Shown: positions 46,829 through 56,047, counted from the first letter of the stretch. The stretch is DNA of 64,000 nucleotides from Campylobacter showae (GCF_004803815.1 NZ_CP012544.1:1860001-1924000), one strand, 5' to 3'. The notes: a model not told the origin generated them from the sequence alone. Translations and numbers: made by a program.

Positions 46829-48001
46829 TTGCAGGCAAACGGGCTAAATATTCTCATCGCGCTAGCTTTTATCATCTTTACGTCGCCGTATTTTTCTAAA
46901 ATTTTACGCATCCCTATCGCGCCGGTGGAGATTATTTTGGGTTCGGTAGCCGGGTATTTGGGCTTTATCGGGCACAACGAGATGTTTAAAATCGTGAGCG
47001 AAGTCGGCTTTTTCTACCTCATGTTTTTAGCGGGCACGGAGGTCGATCTCAAGCTATTTTTCACGATAGATAAAAAGATCCTAAAAACGGGCGTCGTCTA
47101 TCTGGCGATACTCTACCTACTCTCGGCGCTGCTGACGTTTTCGTTTGATCTAAACCGCCTTTTTATCCTCATCATGCCACTGATGGCCGTGGGTATGATA
47201 TTTACGCTGTTTAAGGAGTACGGCAAAAACGAGGCGTGGCTAAATATCGGCATGCTCATCGGCTCGATCGGCGAGGTCGTGAGCATCACGCTACTAACCT
47301 TCGTCGGCGCGTATATGAAATTTGGCGCGGGTAGCGAGCTGGCGTTTTCGATCATATATTTGAGCGGATTTTTAGCCACGGCGGTGATCGGGTACAAGAC
47401 GCTAAACGTGCTGTTTTGGTGGTATCCGCAGCTACGCATCATCTTAATGCCCCACTACGACAACTCCGAAAAAGACATCCGCCTGTGTATGGCGCTGTTT
47501 TTTGGCATCATCGCGCTTATGCTTTATTTAAATTTAGAGATAGCTTTCGGCGCGTTTGTGGCGGGGACCTTTATCGCGACATTTTTCGATCACAAAAAAG
47601 ACCTTCCGCACAAGCTTGCTAGCTTTGGCTTTGGCTTTTTGGTGCCGACATTTTTCGTGCATATCGGCTCGACGTTTAAGCTTAACGCCTTTATGATAGA
47701 CGGAGTCGTGCGCGACGCGGCGCTGATAACTGGCGTCATGATAGGCTTTAGGCTAGCGGCTAGCACGGTGTTTTTAAACATCCTAGGGCTAAAAAATACC
47801 GTCCTTTTTGCGCTATCACACTCGATGCCGCTAACGCTTCTTATCGCGGTTGCTACCATAGCCTACAAATCAGGTGGTATAAATGAAAATTTTTACTTCT
47901 CTTTCATACTAGCGAGCCTAACTCAGGCTATAATAGTAACGATTTGTATCAAAATTCTAATGAGCTACGAAAATAAAAATTTGCAAAAGGAGCCAAAATG
48001 A
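46829..48001 (+). CDS. Cation:proton antiporter (Na+/H+ exchanger / KefB-like membrane domain)
   Basis: 390 aa, starting at a TTG preceded by AAAGGA. Eleven or twelve hydrophobic segments of the CPA2 type are visible: ILRIPIAPVEIILGSVAGYLG, GFFYLMFLAGTEVDL, NIGMLIGSIGEVVSI, LEIAFGAFVAGTFIA and FVPTFF-like LVPTFFVHIGSTF. There is no RCK/TrkA regulatory domain. It should exchange Na+ or K+ for H+ across the inner membrane; the ion is unknown. Overlaps gltA by 4 bp. Confidence 0.85.
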   Translation: MQANGLNILIALAFIIFTSPYFSKILRIPIAPVEIILGSVAGYLGFIGHNEMFKIVSEVGFFYLMFLAGTEVDLKLFFTIDKKILKTGVVYLAILYLLSALLTFSFDLNRLFILIMPLMAVGMIFTLFKEYGKNEAWLNIGMLIGSIGEVVSITLLTFVGAYMKFGAGSELAFSIIYLSGFLATAVIGYKTLNVLFWWYPQLRIILMPHYDNSEKDIRLCMALFFGIIALMLYLNLEIAFGAFVAGTFIATFFDHKKDLPHKLASFGFGFLVPTFFVHIGSTFKLNAFMIDGVVRDAALITGVMIGFRLAASTVFLNILGLKNTVLFALSHSMPLTLLIAVATIAYKSGGINENFYFSFILASLTQAIIVTICIKILMSYENKNLQKEPK

Positions 48002-49272
48002 GCGATACGGTTACGTTAACAGACAACAGAAACGGCAAAAGCTACGACTTTCCGATACTGCACGGTACGATGGGGCCCGACGTCATCGATATCTCGACCT
48101 TTTTTAGCGATACGGGGATGTTTACGTTTGACCGCGGATATACCTCGACGGCGATGTGCCGCTCTAGCATCACTTATATCGACGGGCTAAAAGGCGAGCT
48201 GATGTACCGCGGCTACGATATCGCGTATCTAGCGGAAAACAAAACCTTCATCGACGTGGCGTATCTGCTGCTAAATAAAGAGCTACCGAACAAAAAGCAA
48301 TACGACGAATTTAAACTCGAGCTCAAAAAGCGCAGTTTCATCCACGAGGGCATGATGAAGCTCTTTGACGCCTTTCCGGATAAGGCGCACCCGATGGCGA
48401 TCCTGCAGGCGGCAGTAGCGGCGCTCTCGGCCTTTTACTCCGATCACCTAAATATGGACAAGCCGGAGGAGTACCACGAGATGGCGATGCGAATAATCGC
48501 CAAAATCCCGACCATCGCGGCGTTTTCTTATAGATTTTCGCGCGGATTGCCGATCATTTATCCAAATTTAGACCGCGGCTTTACGGAAAATTTCCTATAC
48601 ATGATGAGGAGCTACCCGTACGAGCACGTAAATTTGCGCCAGATCGAGGTCAAGGCGCTTGATACAGTCTTTATGCTGCACGCCGATCACGAGCAAAACG
48701 CCTCCACGACGACCGTACGCACGGTAGGCTCGACGCACGCGCACCCGTACGCGTGTATCGCCGCAGGTATCGGAGCGCTATGGGGCTGGGCTCACGGTGG
48801 CGCAAACGAAGGCGTCATCCGCCAGCTAGAGCAGATCGGCTCGGTCGAAAACGTCGACAAATACATCGCCCGCGCCAAAGACAAAAACGATCCGTTTAGG
48901 CTGATGGGCTTTGGTCACCGCGTGTATAAAAACTTCGATCCGCGCGCGAAGGTACTAAAATCTATGTGCGACCAGCTGTTTGACGAGATCGGCATAAACA
49001 CCGAGCTTCTAAAAATTGCCAAAAAGATCGAGGAGATTGCGCTAAACGACGAATATTTCATCTCGCGCAACCTCTACCCGAACGTCGATTTTTACTCGGG
49101 ACTGATTTTAAAAGCTCTTAGCATACCAAACGATATGTTTGCGGTTATTTTCGTCATCGGCAGGATCCCGGGCTGGATCAGCCAGTGGATAGAGCTAAAA
49201 GAACAGGAGAGTATCAAGATAGTCCGTCCAAGACAACTGTACGTTGGAGAGACGAACAGGACGCCGAAGTGA
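47998..49272 (+). CDS. gltA: Citrate synthase
   Basis: 424 aa, type II hexameric size. It condenses oxaloacetate with acetyl-CoA at the entry to the TCA cycle. Catalytic regions: LHADHEQNAS, WAHGGANEGVI (His) and MGFGHRVYKNFDPRA (His), with RNLYPNVDFYSG and VRPRQLYVGE near the end. The ATG overlaps the antiporter stop (ATGA). Hairpin copy F begins one base after the stop codon. Confidence 0.97.
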   Translation: MSDTVTLTDNRNGKSYDFPILHGTMGPDVIDISTFFSDTGMFTFDRGYTSTAMCRSSITYIDGLKGELMYRGYDIAYLAENKTFIDVAYLLLNKELPNKKQYDEFKLELKKRSFIHEGMMKLFDAFPDKAHPMAILQAAVAALSAFYSDHLNMDKPEEYHEMAMRIIAKIPTIAAFSYRFSRGLPIIYPNLDRGFTENFLYMMRSYPYEHVNLRQIEVKALDTVFMLHADHEQNASTTTVRTVGSTHAHPYACIAAGIGALWGWAHGGANEGVIRQLEQIGSVENVDKYIARAKDKNDPFRLMGFGHRVYKNFDPRAKVLKSMCDQLFDEIGINTELLKIAKKIEEIALNDEYFISRNLYPNVDFYSGLILKALSIPNDMFAVIFVIGRIPGWISQWIELKEQESIKIVRPRQLYVGETNRTPK

Positions 49273-49394
49273 CGCGTCGTCTTTTGCGCGCCTTTAAATG
49301 AGCTAGAAAATTTTGAGCTGCGACAGACTATTTGTCTAGTCTTGCTCAAAATTTCCGTCGCAACATTTAAATTCATCGCAAAATACTGTCGCTT
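49273..49394 (-). repeat. 121-bp hairpin element, copy F (after gltA)
   Basis: Minus-strand reading: AAGCGACAGTATTTTGCGATG on the left and GCGCAAAAGACGACGCG on the right. Inner arms 49308-49318 and 49344-49354 form an 11-bp stem. The right end directly adjoins the gltA stop codon. Sequence of the core is close to copy G. Confidence 0.7.
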
Positions 49395-49573
49395 ATCAAT
49401 TTGCGTTCAAATTTGAGCTCAAATTTATAAATTTAACTCCATCAAAATTTACGAAACTCGCGACGCTTTGTACGCAGGACAAAGCAGTGTCGCCACCTCT
49501 CACGTCGCAGGGGTTGGGGGATTGTTAAGGGGGAAGGGAGCGACTTCGTAATTCAAGCCCCTTCCCCCTTAAC
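49273..49573 (-). repeat. Composite multi-hairpin intergenic element (copy F region, inverted)
   Basis: Occupies the gltA-cysQ gap. In order on the plus strand: 121-bp hairpin F, AAATTT-rich linker, GCGACGCTTTG with partner CAAAGCAGTGTCGC (49458-49494), then a 15-bp perfect stem (49524-49538 / 49559-49573) with a 20-nt loop AGCGACTTCGTAATTCAAGC. The loop is the exact complement of the loop in the tsaD-side copy, but the stem sequence differs. Confidence 0.75.
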
Positions 49574-49616
49574 AAGAAAAATCAAAATATTAAAAATACA
49601 GCAAAAAGAAACCAAA

Positions 49617-50489
49617 ATGCAAAATTTAAACGAATTATTAAACCTAGCCAGGCTTGCAGCCATCAAAGCAGGCGACGAGATAATGAAATTTTACGCCCAC
49701 AAGGGCTTTGACGACGAGATTTTAGCGGCTCGTTCGACCTTGAGCGAAAGCGTATGCAGCCAAAACCGCCGAGATTTCGAGGTAAATTTAAAAACCGATC
49801 ATTCGCCCGTGACCTCAGCCGACCTTGCTGCAAACGCCGCGATATTTGAAACGCTAAAAAGCTCACAGATCCAAATTTGCTCGGAGGAAAAGATTTTAGG
49901 CGAGTCCGCGCGGACGTTTTGGCTCATCGATCCGCTAGACGGCACGAAGGATTTTATCGAGGGTAGCGGCGAGTTTTGCGTCTGTATCGCGCTCATAGAG
50001 GACGGTCGCCCGGTTCTTGGCGTTATCTACGTGCCCGTTACCGGCGAAATTTATAGCGCGGCAAAGGGCGAGCCAACGCAAAACGAGCTTTACGAAAACG
50101 GCTCATTTATACCGCAAACTCTAGCCGCAAGCAAATGCGCGCCGCAAACGATAATCAGCGGCAAACGCGGCAAAAACGTAACGGCCGGCAAGCTTGCGAC
50201 CGCTCTAAATTTTGACATCGCGCGGCTAAGCTCGGCGATCAAATACTGCCGCATCGCCGAAAACCTTGCGGGCGCTTACATGCGCTACTCGCCAAGCTCT
50301 ATCTGGGACAACGCCGCTGGTGAGATGATCGCTGCGGGAGCGGGAGCAAAGATGATCGATCTAGCGACGCTAAAAGCGCCGATCTATGACGCAACATTGC
50401 TAAAAAATAACGAATTTATCGTCATCTCAAAGGATTTTTTAGACCGCGAGGATGAAATTTTACGAGCGATAAAGCAGATAAATTTATAA
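49617..50489 (+). CDS. cysQ: Inositol-monophosphatase family phosphatase, CysQ-like
   Basis: 290 aa. Metal-site motifs of the Li+-sensitive phosphatase family: SPVTSADLAAN, CSEEK, WLIDPLDGTKDFIEGSGEF and SSIWDNAAGEMIAAGAGA. The GTKDFI form is typical of CysQ, the 3'(2'),5'-bisphosphate nucleotidase that clears PAP from sulfate assimilation. Inositol monophosphatase (SuhB) is the alternative. An insert around residues 36-55 (ARSTLSESVCSQNRRDFEV) is unusual. Ribosome-binding site is weak (AAAGAAACC). Confidence 0.82.
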   Translation: MQNLNELLNLARLAAIKAGDEIMKFYAHKGFDDEILAARSTLSESVCSQNRRDFEVNLKTDHSPVTSADLAANAAIFETLKSSQIQICSEEKILGESARTFWLIDPLDGTKDFIEGSGEFCVCIALIEDGRPVLGVIYVPVTGEIYSAAKGEPTQNELYENGSFIPQTLAASKCAPQTIISGKRGKNVTAGKLATALNFDIARLSSAIKYCRIAENLAGAYMRYSPSSIWDNAAGEMIAAGAGAKMIDLATLKAPIYDATLLKNNEFIVISKDFLDREDEILRAIKQINL

Positions 50490-50658
50490 ACCAAAAGGCG
50501 ACCCGCTGCATTTCAAATTTAAACGGCTCAAGTAAATACATTATAGCAACGCCGAATTTAAGACCTGCTAGACGAGAGTCGATAAATTTCATTTAAAATT
50601 TAGCTAAAATCGTAGTCAAATTTCAAGCCCTAAGTCGCCAAATGTTTAAAGGAAACAA

Positions 50659-51189
50659 TTGTTAAAAATCATAAAATCAGTTCTTAGCGTCATTTTCCAG
50701 GCTAGAATTTTATTTATCCTTTTTTACTTTTGCGCCTTCGTTACTTTTGCGCCCATGGCGTCTATCTTGGGCGCGGAGATGAGCCAAATGACGCTTTCTA
50801 CGCTATTTAACCCGCTCACGATACTATCTTGCGCATTGCTTGCCGTTTATATCGGCTTTAGGGTCGCAGCATATAAAAATCACGGCATAGATTGCAAAAT
50901 GGACGCCGTATTTTTCTTCGCTTTGAGCTGGATATTTTTTATGCTGTTTTGCTTGGCGACGCTTCTTGCGACTATTTTATTTTTGGAGGATTTTAGAGGC
51001 TTGCCGTCGCGAGAATTTTGCTCGTTACTTTTGGTGATGGCGATTTTTGCGGCATGGCGCACGCTTAAGAGCTCAGAATACAAATTAAGCGTATTTTACG
51101 AGCGAAAAGCCGGCGCAAAAACAAGCATAGTCAAAATCTTAATTTATTCAGTCTTAGCGTTTGCGGCGATTGTCGCGGTATTTTTTTAG
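50659..51189 (+). CDS. Polytopic membrane protein of unknown function
   Basis: 176 aa from a TTG preceded by AAAGGAAAC. About five hydrophobic segments cover most of the protein (residues near 10-35, 48-70, 84-112, 120-136 and 155-176). The polar parts are short: NHGIDCKMD, LEDFRGLPSRE, SEYKLSVFYERKAGAKTS. I do not recognise a family. It stands alone between the phosphatase gene and convergent tsaD, with a hairpin after its stop. Confidence 0.7.
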   Translation: MLKIIKSVLSVIFQARILFILFYFCAFVTFAPMASILGAEMSQMTLSTLFNPLTILSCALLAVYIGFRVAAYKNHGIDCKMDAVFFFALSWIFFMLFCLATLLATILFLEDFRGLPSREFCSLLLVMAIFAAWRTLKSSEYKLSVFYERKAGAKTSIVKILIYSVLAFAAIVAVFF

Positions 51190-51210
51190 CGAAACGATTT
51201 TAGATTCTAT

Positions 51211-51244
51211 AAATTTGGCGCTTTTAACTCATCGCGCCAAATTT
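51211..51244. terminator. Stem-loop between convergent genes
   Basis: AAATTTGGCGC (51211-51221) and GCGCCAAATTT (51234-51244), a perfect 11-bp stem with a 12-nt loop, between the membrane-protein gene and tsaD. It could terminate transcripts from either side. Confidence 0.6.
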
Positions 51245-51356
51245 AGATTTGCCGTGCTTTATACTCGCCTGCTCGCAACAGCGCCACAAAAAGCTAAATT
51301 TGGGGTAATAATCGCCAAATTTGAGCTAAAAAGCAAATTTCAGCCAAAAGCCAAAT

Positions 51357-52391
51357 CTAAATCCTCGTTAGCTCGCTTCTAGGGCTCGCCTGCAAATCAA
51401 GCCCCGCAAACTCGCCGCGCAGGTACTTTTCGCGTCCCGCGCGCGCGATCATAGCGGCGTTATCGGAGCAAAACTCTAGCGGCGCGCAGATGAGCTCGCA
51501 GCCGTATTTATCGCATAGAGCCTTTAGGCTGGAGCGCAAATTTAGGTTCGCGCTCGCCCCGCCCACGACGCCGAAACGCTCAAATTTACGCTGGGCAAAT
51601 ACCTTTTCCAGCTTGTTTAAGATATGCTTGCAAGCCGTATTTTCAAAGGCAAAGCAGATATCGGCGATCTCCTGCGCGCCCAGATTTCCGCTTTCGGCGA
51701 GCTTTTCGGTTTCGACGCGGACCTGATTTTTTAGCCCCGAGAAGCTATACGCCGTGCGCGCATCGCCCAGCAGCGGCACGGTAAATTTAAACCTCTCGCA
51801 CCCGCTCTTTGCCGCCTTTTCGACCGCTACGCCGCCCGGATACCCCAGTCCCAGCATCTTTGCGACCTTGTCAAAGCTCTCGCCAAAGCTATCGTCCATC
51901 GTGGCAGCCAGCACGCTCACGGCCCCCTCCGCGCCGATATCTAGCACCATCGTGTGCCCGCCGCTAACTAGTAGCACGCCCGCAGGCAGCCGCGCCTCCT
52001 GCGATAAAAATAGCGAATACACGTGCCCCGCGAGGTGATTTACCGCGATAAGCGGCACGCGCAGCGACGAGGCGAGCGCCTTTGCCATCGCGACGCCACC
52101 AACTAGACTCACGGATAGCCCCGGCTCGTTCGTGACGGCAACGGCTTTTACGCGGGGTAGCTCGGGCTTGATTTGCTCTAAAATTTTAGGTAGCGCAGCC
52201 GTATGCAAGCGCGCAGCTAGCTCCGGTACCACTCCGCCGAATGCGCAGTGTTCGGCGTCTTGCGAGATTTTTTTGTGAAATTTTAACTCCAGCGTTTCTA
52301 TGTCGAGCAGTGCCGCCGAGCTGTCGTCGCAGCTGCTTTCTATACCTAAAATCAGCCCGCCCGCACTGCCATGTTGTAATTTTTCGCTCAT
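51357..52391 (-). CDS. tsaD: tRNA N6-adenosine threonylcarbamoyltransferase
   Basis: 344 aa, ASKHA fold (Kae1/YgjD/Gcp). It transfers threonylcarbamoyl to A37 of ANN-decoding tRNAs together with TsaB and TsaE. N-terminal LGIESSCDDSSAAL, the metal-binding His119 and His123 (VNHLAGHVYS), VSGGHTMVLDIG, AKMLGLGYPGG and CSDNAAMIARAG near the end are all family hallmarks. Start at MSEKLQ; upstream sequence carries AAAGGAA. Universally conserved and usually essential. Confidence 0.96.
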   Translation of the reverse strand: MSEKLQHGSAGGLILGIESSCDDSSAALLDIETLELKFHKKISQDAEHCAFGGVVPELAARLHTAALPKILEQIKPELPRVKAVAVTNEPGLSVSLVGGVAMAKALASSLRVPLIAVNHLAGHVYSLFLSQEARLPAGVLLVSGGHTMVLDIGAEGAVSVLAATMDDSFGESFDKVAKMLGLGYPGGVAVEKAAKSGCERFKFTVPLLGDARTAYSFSGLKNQVRVETEKLAESGNLGAQEIADICFAFENTACKHILNKLEKVFAQRKFERFGVVGGASANLNLRSSLKALCDKYGCELICAPLEFCSDNAAMIARAGREKYLRGEFAGLDLQASPRSELTRI

Positions 52392-52530
52392 TTTTTAAAT
52401 TTTCCTTTTTTAGCGCATTTTACCGCTTTTTGCTTTCGCGGTTATAAATTCGGCCGGCTTCCTGGCAAAGGCGGTAAAATACGCGTGCCAATCGCTTGCC
52501 GTAAATTTGCAACGAAACCGAATTTGACCC

Positions 52531-52954
52531 ACCGAGACCTGCACCTTTAAGGTGCTAAATTTGGTTTTGTCAAATTTGTTATTGTAGGTTAGGTTCTTTG
52601 CGTAAAAAACAACCGTTTGAGGTTGTTTTTTACTTTGTTGTAAAGGGGGTGGGGGCTTGAATTACGAAGTCGCTCCCCACCCCCTTTAATCCCCCTCCCC
52701 CTACGACGCTTTTAAGGTGGCGACACAGCTTTGCTGACGCAAAGCGTCGCAAATTTGAATTTATCAATTTTGGGGTACGGGTCTCGGTGAGTGAAATTTG
52801 TAAATTTGACTTCAAATTTGAGCGTAAAGCGATAAGGCGAAGTATTTTGAGATGGATTTGAATGTTGTGCAGAAATTTTAAGTCAAGGCTAGACAAGTAG
52901 TCTGCCGCAGACTTAAAATTTCAAACTCATTCAAAGACGCTCAAAAGACAAGCC
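52531..52954 (+). repeat. Composite multi-hairpin intergenic element (copy G region)
   Basis: Most complete copy, within the 569-bp gap 52392-52960. In order: arm ACCGAGACCTGCACC, the GCACC-TTTAA-GGTGC hairpin, AAAACAACCG-TTTG-AGGTTGTTTT hairpin, a 13-bp stem (52642-52654 / 52675-52687) with 20-nt loop GCTTGAATTACGAAGTCGCT, the GCTTTGC-TGAC-GCAAAGC hairpin inside GCGAC...GTCGC, the opposite arm GTACGGGTCTCGGTGAGT (52776-52793), then the 121-bp hairpin. Confidence 0.8.
52834..52954 (+). repeat. 121-bp hairpin element, copy G
   Basis: AAGGCGAAGTATTTTGAGATG at left, CTCAAAAGACAAGCC at right. Inner arms 52872-52884 and 52910-52922 (GAAATTTTAAGTC and its complement) are a perfect 13-bp stem. The right end lies 6 bp from the stop codon of the minus-strand secreted-protein gene. 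Confidence 0.78.
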
Positions 52955-52960
52955 TAAACC

Positions 52961-53764
52961 TCAAAATTTCTCCTCTCTTATTATCTTCCCCCTCTCATCA
53001 TACTCCCGCTCGGTCCTATTTTCGTAGTCGTTAACCGACTTTAGTCGGCCGTCTGGATAAAACGTCTTTACCCAGATAAATACCGTGTCCTTTTGGTAGC
53101 TCGTGTTTTCGATCGCGCCGTTTTCGTCGTAGTTTTCGTAGTAGTCCTCTTTAGGCCCTGAGCGCACCGTGATAAAGTGTTTTTGGCGGGGTTTGCCGTC
53201 GCTAGAGTAGGAGAAGTTATTATTGTCCGAAAAGATACCCAACATCACGTCGAATTTATTGCTCGATTTGTATAGCCCAGCGACGTTGCCTTCATCAAAG
53301 GCCTCTTTGACTTCGACGTTTATGTCGTCCCACAAGCACAGCTGCAACGTGCCGCTATGCATGCCGTCCGCATGATAAAAATCTATCTCGATCCAGCGCT
53401 CTTGGCCGCTTTTGATAAATTTGACGATCTGCTTTTGCGGGTGATGCAGGGGCGGCTTGATGTAGCCGTATAGCCTGCCGTAAAATAGCGTCTCGCCCTC
53501 TGGCGTATAGATGCGCTCATAGACGTTGTTTAGCTCTAGGCGGCTTTCCGGATCGTACTCGCCCGTCCTTTCTACGTCGTAGCTAAACCTCATCTCCAGC
53601 TCGCCCGTTTGCTTGCCTTTTAGCTTGGGACGCGGGGTAAATTTTAGCTCGCTCGGGGGTAAAATTTGAGCGTTTTGCTTCGCCGAGCTCGGTTTTTCGC
53701 CGCCAAATGCCTGCGACGAAGCGGCAAAGCTAAGCACCAAAAATAGCACGAGAAAATTTTTCAT
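52961..53764 (-). CDS. Secreted protein with MORN-like repeats, unknown function
   Basis: 267 aa with a signal peptide (to SSQA, about residue 19). The body is rich in Tyr, Asp and Gly. Degenerate MORN/YwqK-type units appear toward the C-terminus (YYENYDENGAIENTSYQKD, VKTFYPDGRLKSVNDYE, REYDERGKIIREEKF) and one earlier (YGRLYGYIKPP, FYHADGMHSGTLQ). Such units often mediate surface or protein contacts, but no activity can be assigned. ATCC-type AGGATAAAA precedes the start. It stands alone between two repeat-filled gaps. Confidence 0.7.
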   Translation of the reverse strand: MKNFLVLFLVLSFAASSQAFGGEKPSSAKQNAQILPPSELKFTPRPKLKGKQTGELEMRFSYDVERTGEYDPESRLELNNVYERIYTPEGETLFYGRLYGYIKPPLHHPQKQIVKFIKSGQERWIEIDFYHADGMHSGTLQLCLWDDINVEVKEAFDEGNVAGLYKSSNKFDVMLGIFSDNNNFSYSSDGKPRQKHFITVRSGPKEDYYENYDENGAIENTSYQKDTVFIWVKTFYPDGRLKSVNDYENRTEREYDERGKIIREEKF

Positions 53765-53840
53765 TTTTATCCTTTAAATTTGTGCGTTTTTAAAACGAGC
53801 GTGATTATAGCGTTAAATTTGGATAAATTTTTAAATTTCA

Positions 53841-54225
53841 CTCGCCGAGACCCGCACCTTTAAGATGCTAAATTTGGGTTGATTAAATTTGGTGTTCTCT
53901 AAAAATTTTTAGTTTTTCTTTTTTCTTGGGAGGCGGAAGGGGTTTCTACTTACGAAGCGTCGCCCCTTCCGCCCCCAAACCCCCACCAACCCCACTGCAC
54001 GTTCAAGGGTGCGATAGCGCTTACGCGCCGCACGTTTTTTAAATTTGCGTTTTTGCGGTGCGGGTTTCGGCGAGCCAAATTTGCAAATTTGAACATGAAA
54101 CGACAAGGCGAAGTATTTTTGCGTTTAGACAAGGCGGAAACGACGGAGGCGAGGGAGCGGACTAGTCGTCCGTGACCGAAGCCGACCGAGTTTCCAACGA
54201 CGTATAAACCAAAAAGACAAGCCGC
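53841..54225 (+). repeat. Composite multi-hairpin intergenic element (copy H region)
   Basis: Fills the 467-bp gap between the secreted-protein gene and creD. Arms CTCGCCGAGACCCGCACC (53841-53858) and GGTGCGGGTTTCGGCGAG (54057-54074) are near-perfect inverted repeats. Between them is an 11-bp stem GGCGGAAGGGG (53932-53942) / CCCCTTCCGCC (53963-53973), again with a 20-nt loop. The 121-bp hairpin H follows. Confidence 0.78.
54105..54225 (+). repeat. 121-bp hairpin element, copy H
   Basis: AAGGCGAAGTATTTTTGCG at left; CAACGACGTATAAACC and AAAAAGACAAGCCGC at right. Inner pairing is GGAAAC/GTTTCC plus a GGAC-TAGTC-GTCC tip. The right end is 6 bp from the creD stop. Confidence 0.75.
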
Positions 54226-54231
54226 AAAAAG

Positions 54232-55560
54232 CTAAATTTTCAGCCCGTTTTCGTACCAGTCTATCTTTCTAGTTAGATACATAACAAGCGCTATCACCGC
54301 AAATATCATAACGCTGCCCATCAAAAGCGCGTAGTCTTCGGACTGCAAGATACCGTAGAGCAAGCAGTAGCTAACCCCGTGTACGAGCGCGATAAATACG
54401 CCCCATTTGCGCGCCCGAAAGATCGCCGAGCCGTAAAAAAGTATCGTCGCGCACACGGCTGCGGCCGCGATGAGATAGCTGGCTAGGAAGCTGATATGCT
54501 CGGAAAACGAGAGCACGAGCAGGTAAAACAGCACGTCGGCGGTTCCGATGAGCAGGTACTGGATCGGATGGATGCGGACGCGGCTGTAAATTTCGCACAA
54601 AAATATCGCCAAAAACGGCACCGCTAAAAACAAGATCGCGTAAGTCACGCAGCGCGCGATGAGCGAGTAGTTGTTTACGGGGCTGATGAAGCTAGCCTCG
54701 ACGCCCTCAAATCCCATCTCGCGCCTGCCGTCCATGATCCACGCCTGCGGAACGCCGGTGCTAAGGCCCGAGATCTCCCACTGCGCGTTAAAGCCGCTGC
54801 TAGTAACTTCACGCGATTTAGGTAGCCAGCCACCGCTAAAAGACGGCGAGCTCCACGAGGATTTTACGTCAAATTTATTATCCTGCCCGACGGGAACGAA
54901 GCTCGCGCTCTGCCCGCCCTGCATAGATAGCGCGCCCGCTAGCTCAAACCCGCCGCTTGCTAAATTTGCAGGTAGTTTGTAGTGGACGCTTTGGGCAAAG
55001 GGCGAGTATTTAGGCGGCGCAAAAGACTGCGCGAGATCCTGCCCGTTTGCTTTTAGCGCGGGAAACGCGGTAAAGGTCTTTTTACTGCCCACGCCTAAAA
55101 TCAGCGTCGCCTCGCCTAGCAAAACGTCGCTTTCCGCGATATTTAGCTGCTCGAAATTTAGCGGCGCAAATTTTGCTTTTAGCGCGACGTCGCCGTTAAA
55201 AACGGGCACGCTAAAGATACCGCGTTTTAGATACTGTGGATTTAGCTGGGTCGATAGCTCGTATGACTGCGGCACTATCATGATCTGCTCGGTTGTCTGA
55301 GATACCGCCGCTACGCCGTTTTCGTTGTAGATCGCCGCTTGCTTTTTATACGGCACCGAGATCAAAACGCCCTCGATCCTAAGCGGGCCGCCAACCGGCT
55401 GCATGATAGACTCCTCGGCGCTTTGCTTGACGTAGGCGCGGTCAGAGATCATCGAGCTGATGAAACCTAGCGGGATAAGCAGCAGCAAAAGCAGGACGAA
55501 AATGATGACGGGCTTCGTCCAAAATCCGCCCCTCACGCTATCCATGATTTTGTTTTCCAT
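54232..55560 (-). CDS. creD: Cell envelope integrity protein CreD-like
   Basis: 442 aa. One N-terminal transmembrane helix (KPVIIFVLLLLLLIPLGFIS), a large periplasmic beta domain (about 40-300, with RIEGVLISVPYKKQ, FNAQWEISGLSTGVP and FISPVNNYSL) and five or six C-terminal helices (from YAILFLAVPFLAIFLCE). This is the CreD inner-membrane family, linked in E. coli to the CreBC regulon and colicin E2 tolerance; the exact function is unclear. No creBC genes lie nearby. Confidence 0.88.
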   Translation of the reverse strand: MENKIMDSVRGGFWTKPVIIFVLLLLLLIPLGFISSMISDRAYVKQSAEESIMQPVGGPLRIEGVLISVPYKKQAAIYNENGVAAVSQTTEQIMIVPQSYELSTQLNPQYLKRGIFSVPVFNGDVALKAKFAPLNFEQLNIAESDVLLGEATLILGVGSKKTFTAFPALKANGQDLAQSFAPPKYSPFAQSVHYKLPANLASGGFELAGALSMQGGQSASFVPVGQDNKFDVKSSWSSPSFSGGWLPKSREVTSSGFNAQWEISGLSTGVPQAWIMDGRREMGFEGVEASFISPVNNYSLIARCVTYAILFLAVPFLAIFLCEIYSRVRIHPIQYLLIGTADVLFYLLVLSFSEHISFLASYLIAAAAVCATILFYGSAIFRARKWGVFIALVHGVSYCLLYGILQSEDYALLMGSVMIFAVIALVMYLTRKIDWYENGLKI

Positions 55561-55658
55561 TGGATTTCCTTTTAATTTTTTTTCACTGCGATTTTAGCCT
55601 GAAATCGTAATAAATCGGTAAGAAAGGTTGTAAATTTAGAGCAAATTTGACGGCAAAT

Positions 55659-56006
55659 TTAGCCGCGCCGCAAGCTGCGCTTTCTAAAGTAACTATAAAT
55701 CCAAGCGCCAAGCAATAAAACCGCCCCGAGGCAATACATATAAAAAGCCGCGCCGTTTCCATACTCCACGTCCTGCGCGGTAAAGATCAGCTGCGACATT
55801 TCTGGGTTTCGCGCCGCCTCGTCCACGATCTGCGCCATCACCTCATCATCATGCACGTCTAGCGTGATCTTTCGCAGCTCGATAAAATTTGTCCGCTTAT
55901 CCAGATGCCTGCCGCTACGACCCGTGACGTAAACGCTATGCGAGTAAAAATTTAGATAGTAAAATCCCGCGTCGTCCCTAAAAAGCTTTTCCGAGATCTG
56001 CCGCAC
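55659..56006 (-). CDS. Membrane-anchored fragment, probably the 3' part of the neighbouring DKNYY-like gene
   Basis: 115 codons from a GTG with one C-terminal transmembrane helix (YMYCLGAVLLLGAWIYSYF). The frame stays open upstream of the GTG and overlaps the end of the preceding gene. There it reads WYVYYKFGGEGGKLSALKR and then DNPFKGTVRQISEKLFRDD, which looks like genuine coding sequence. No ribosome-binding site precedes the GTG. Most likely this is the continuation of the 346-aa gene after a frameshift (natural or a sequence error). Alternatively it is a separate small protein. Confidence 0.55.
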   Translation of the reverse strand: MRQISEKLFRDDAGFYYLNFYSHSVYVTGRSGRHLDKRTNFIELRKITLDVHDDEVMAQIVDEAARNPEMSQLIFTAQDVEYGNGAAFYMYCLGAVLLLGAWIYSYFRKRSLRRG

Positions 56007-56047
56007 GGTGCCTTTAAATGGATTGTCGCCCGCCCTTTTTAGCGCGC

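Noticed and set aside
53909-54132. Two minus-strand frames of 60-65 codons between the secreted-protein gene and creD
   Set aside because: They translate the composite element; related translations appear in the other copies only because the DNA is repeated.
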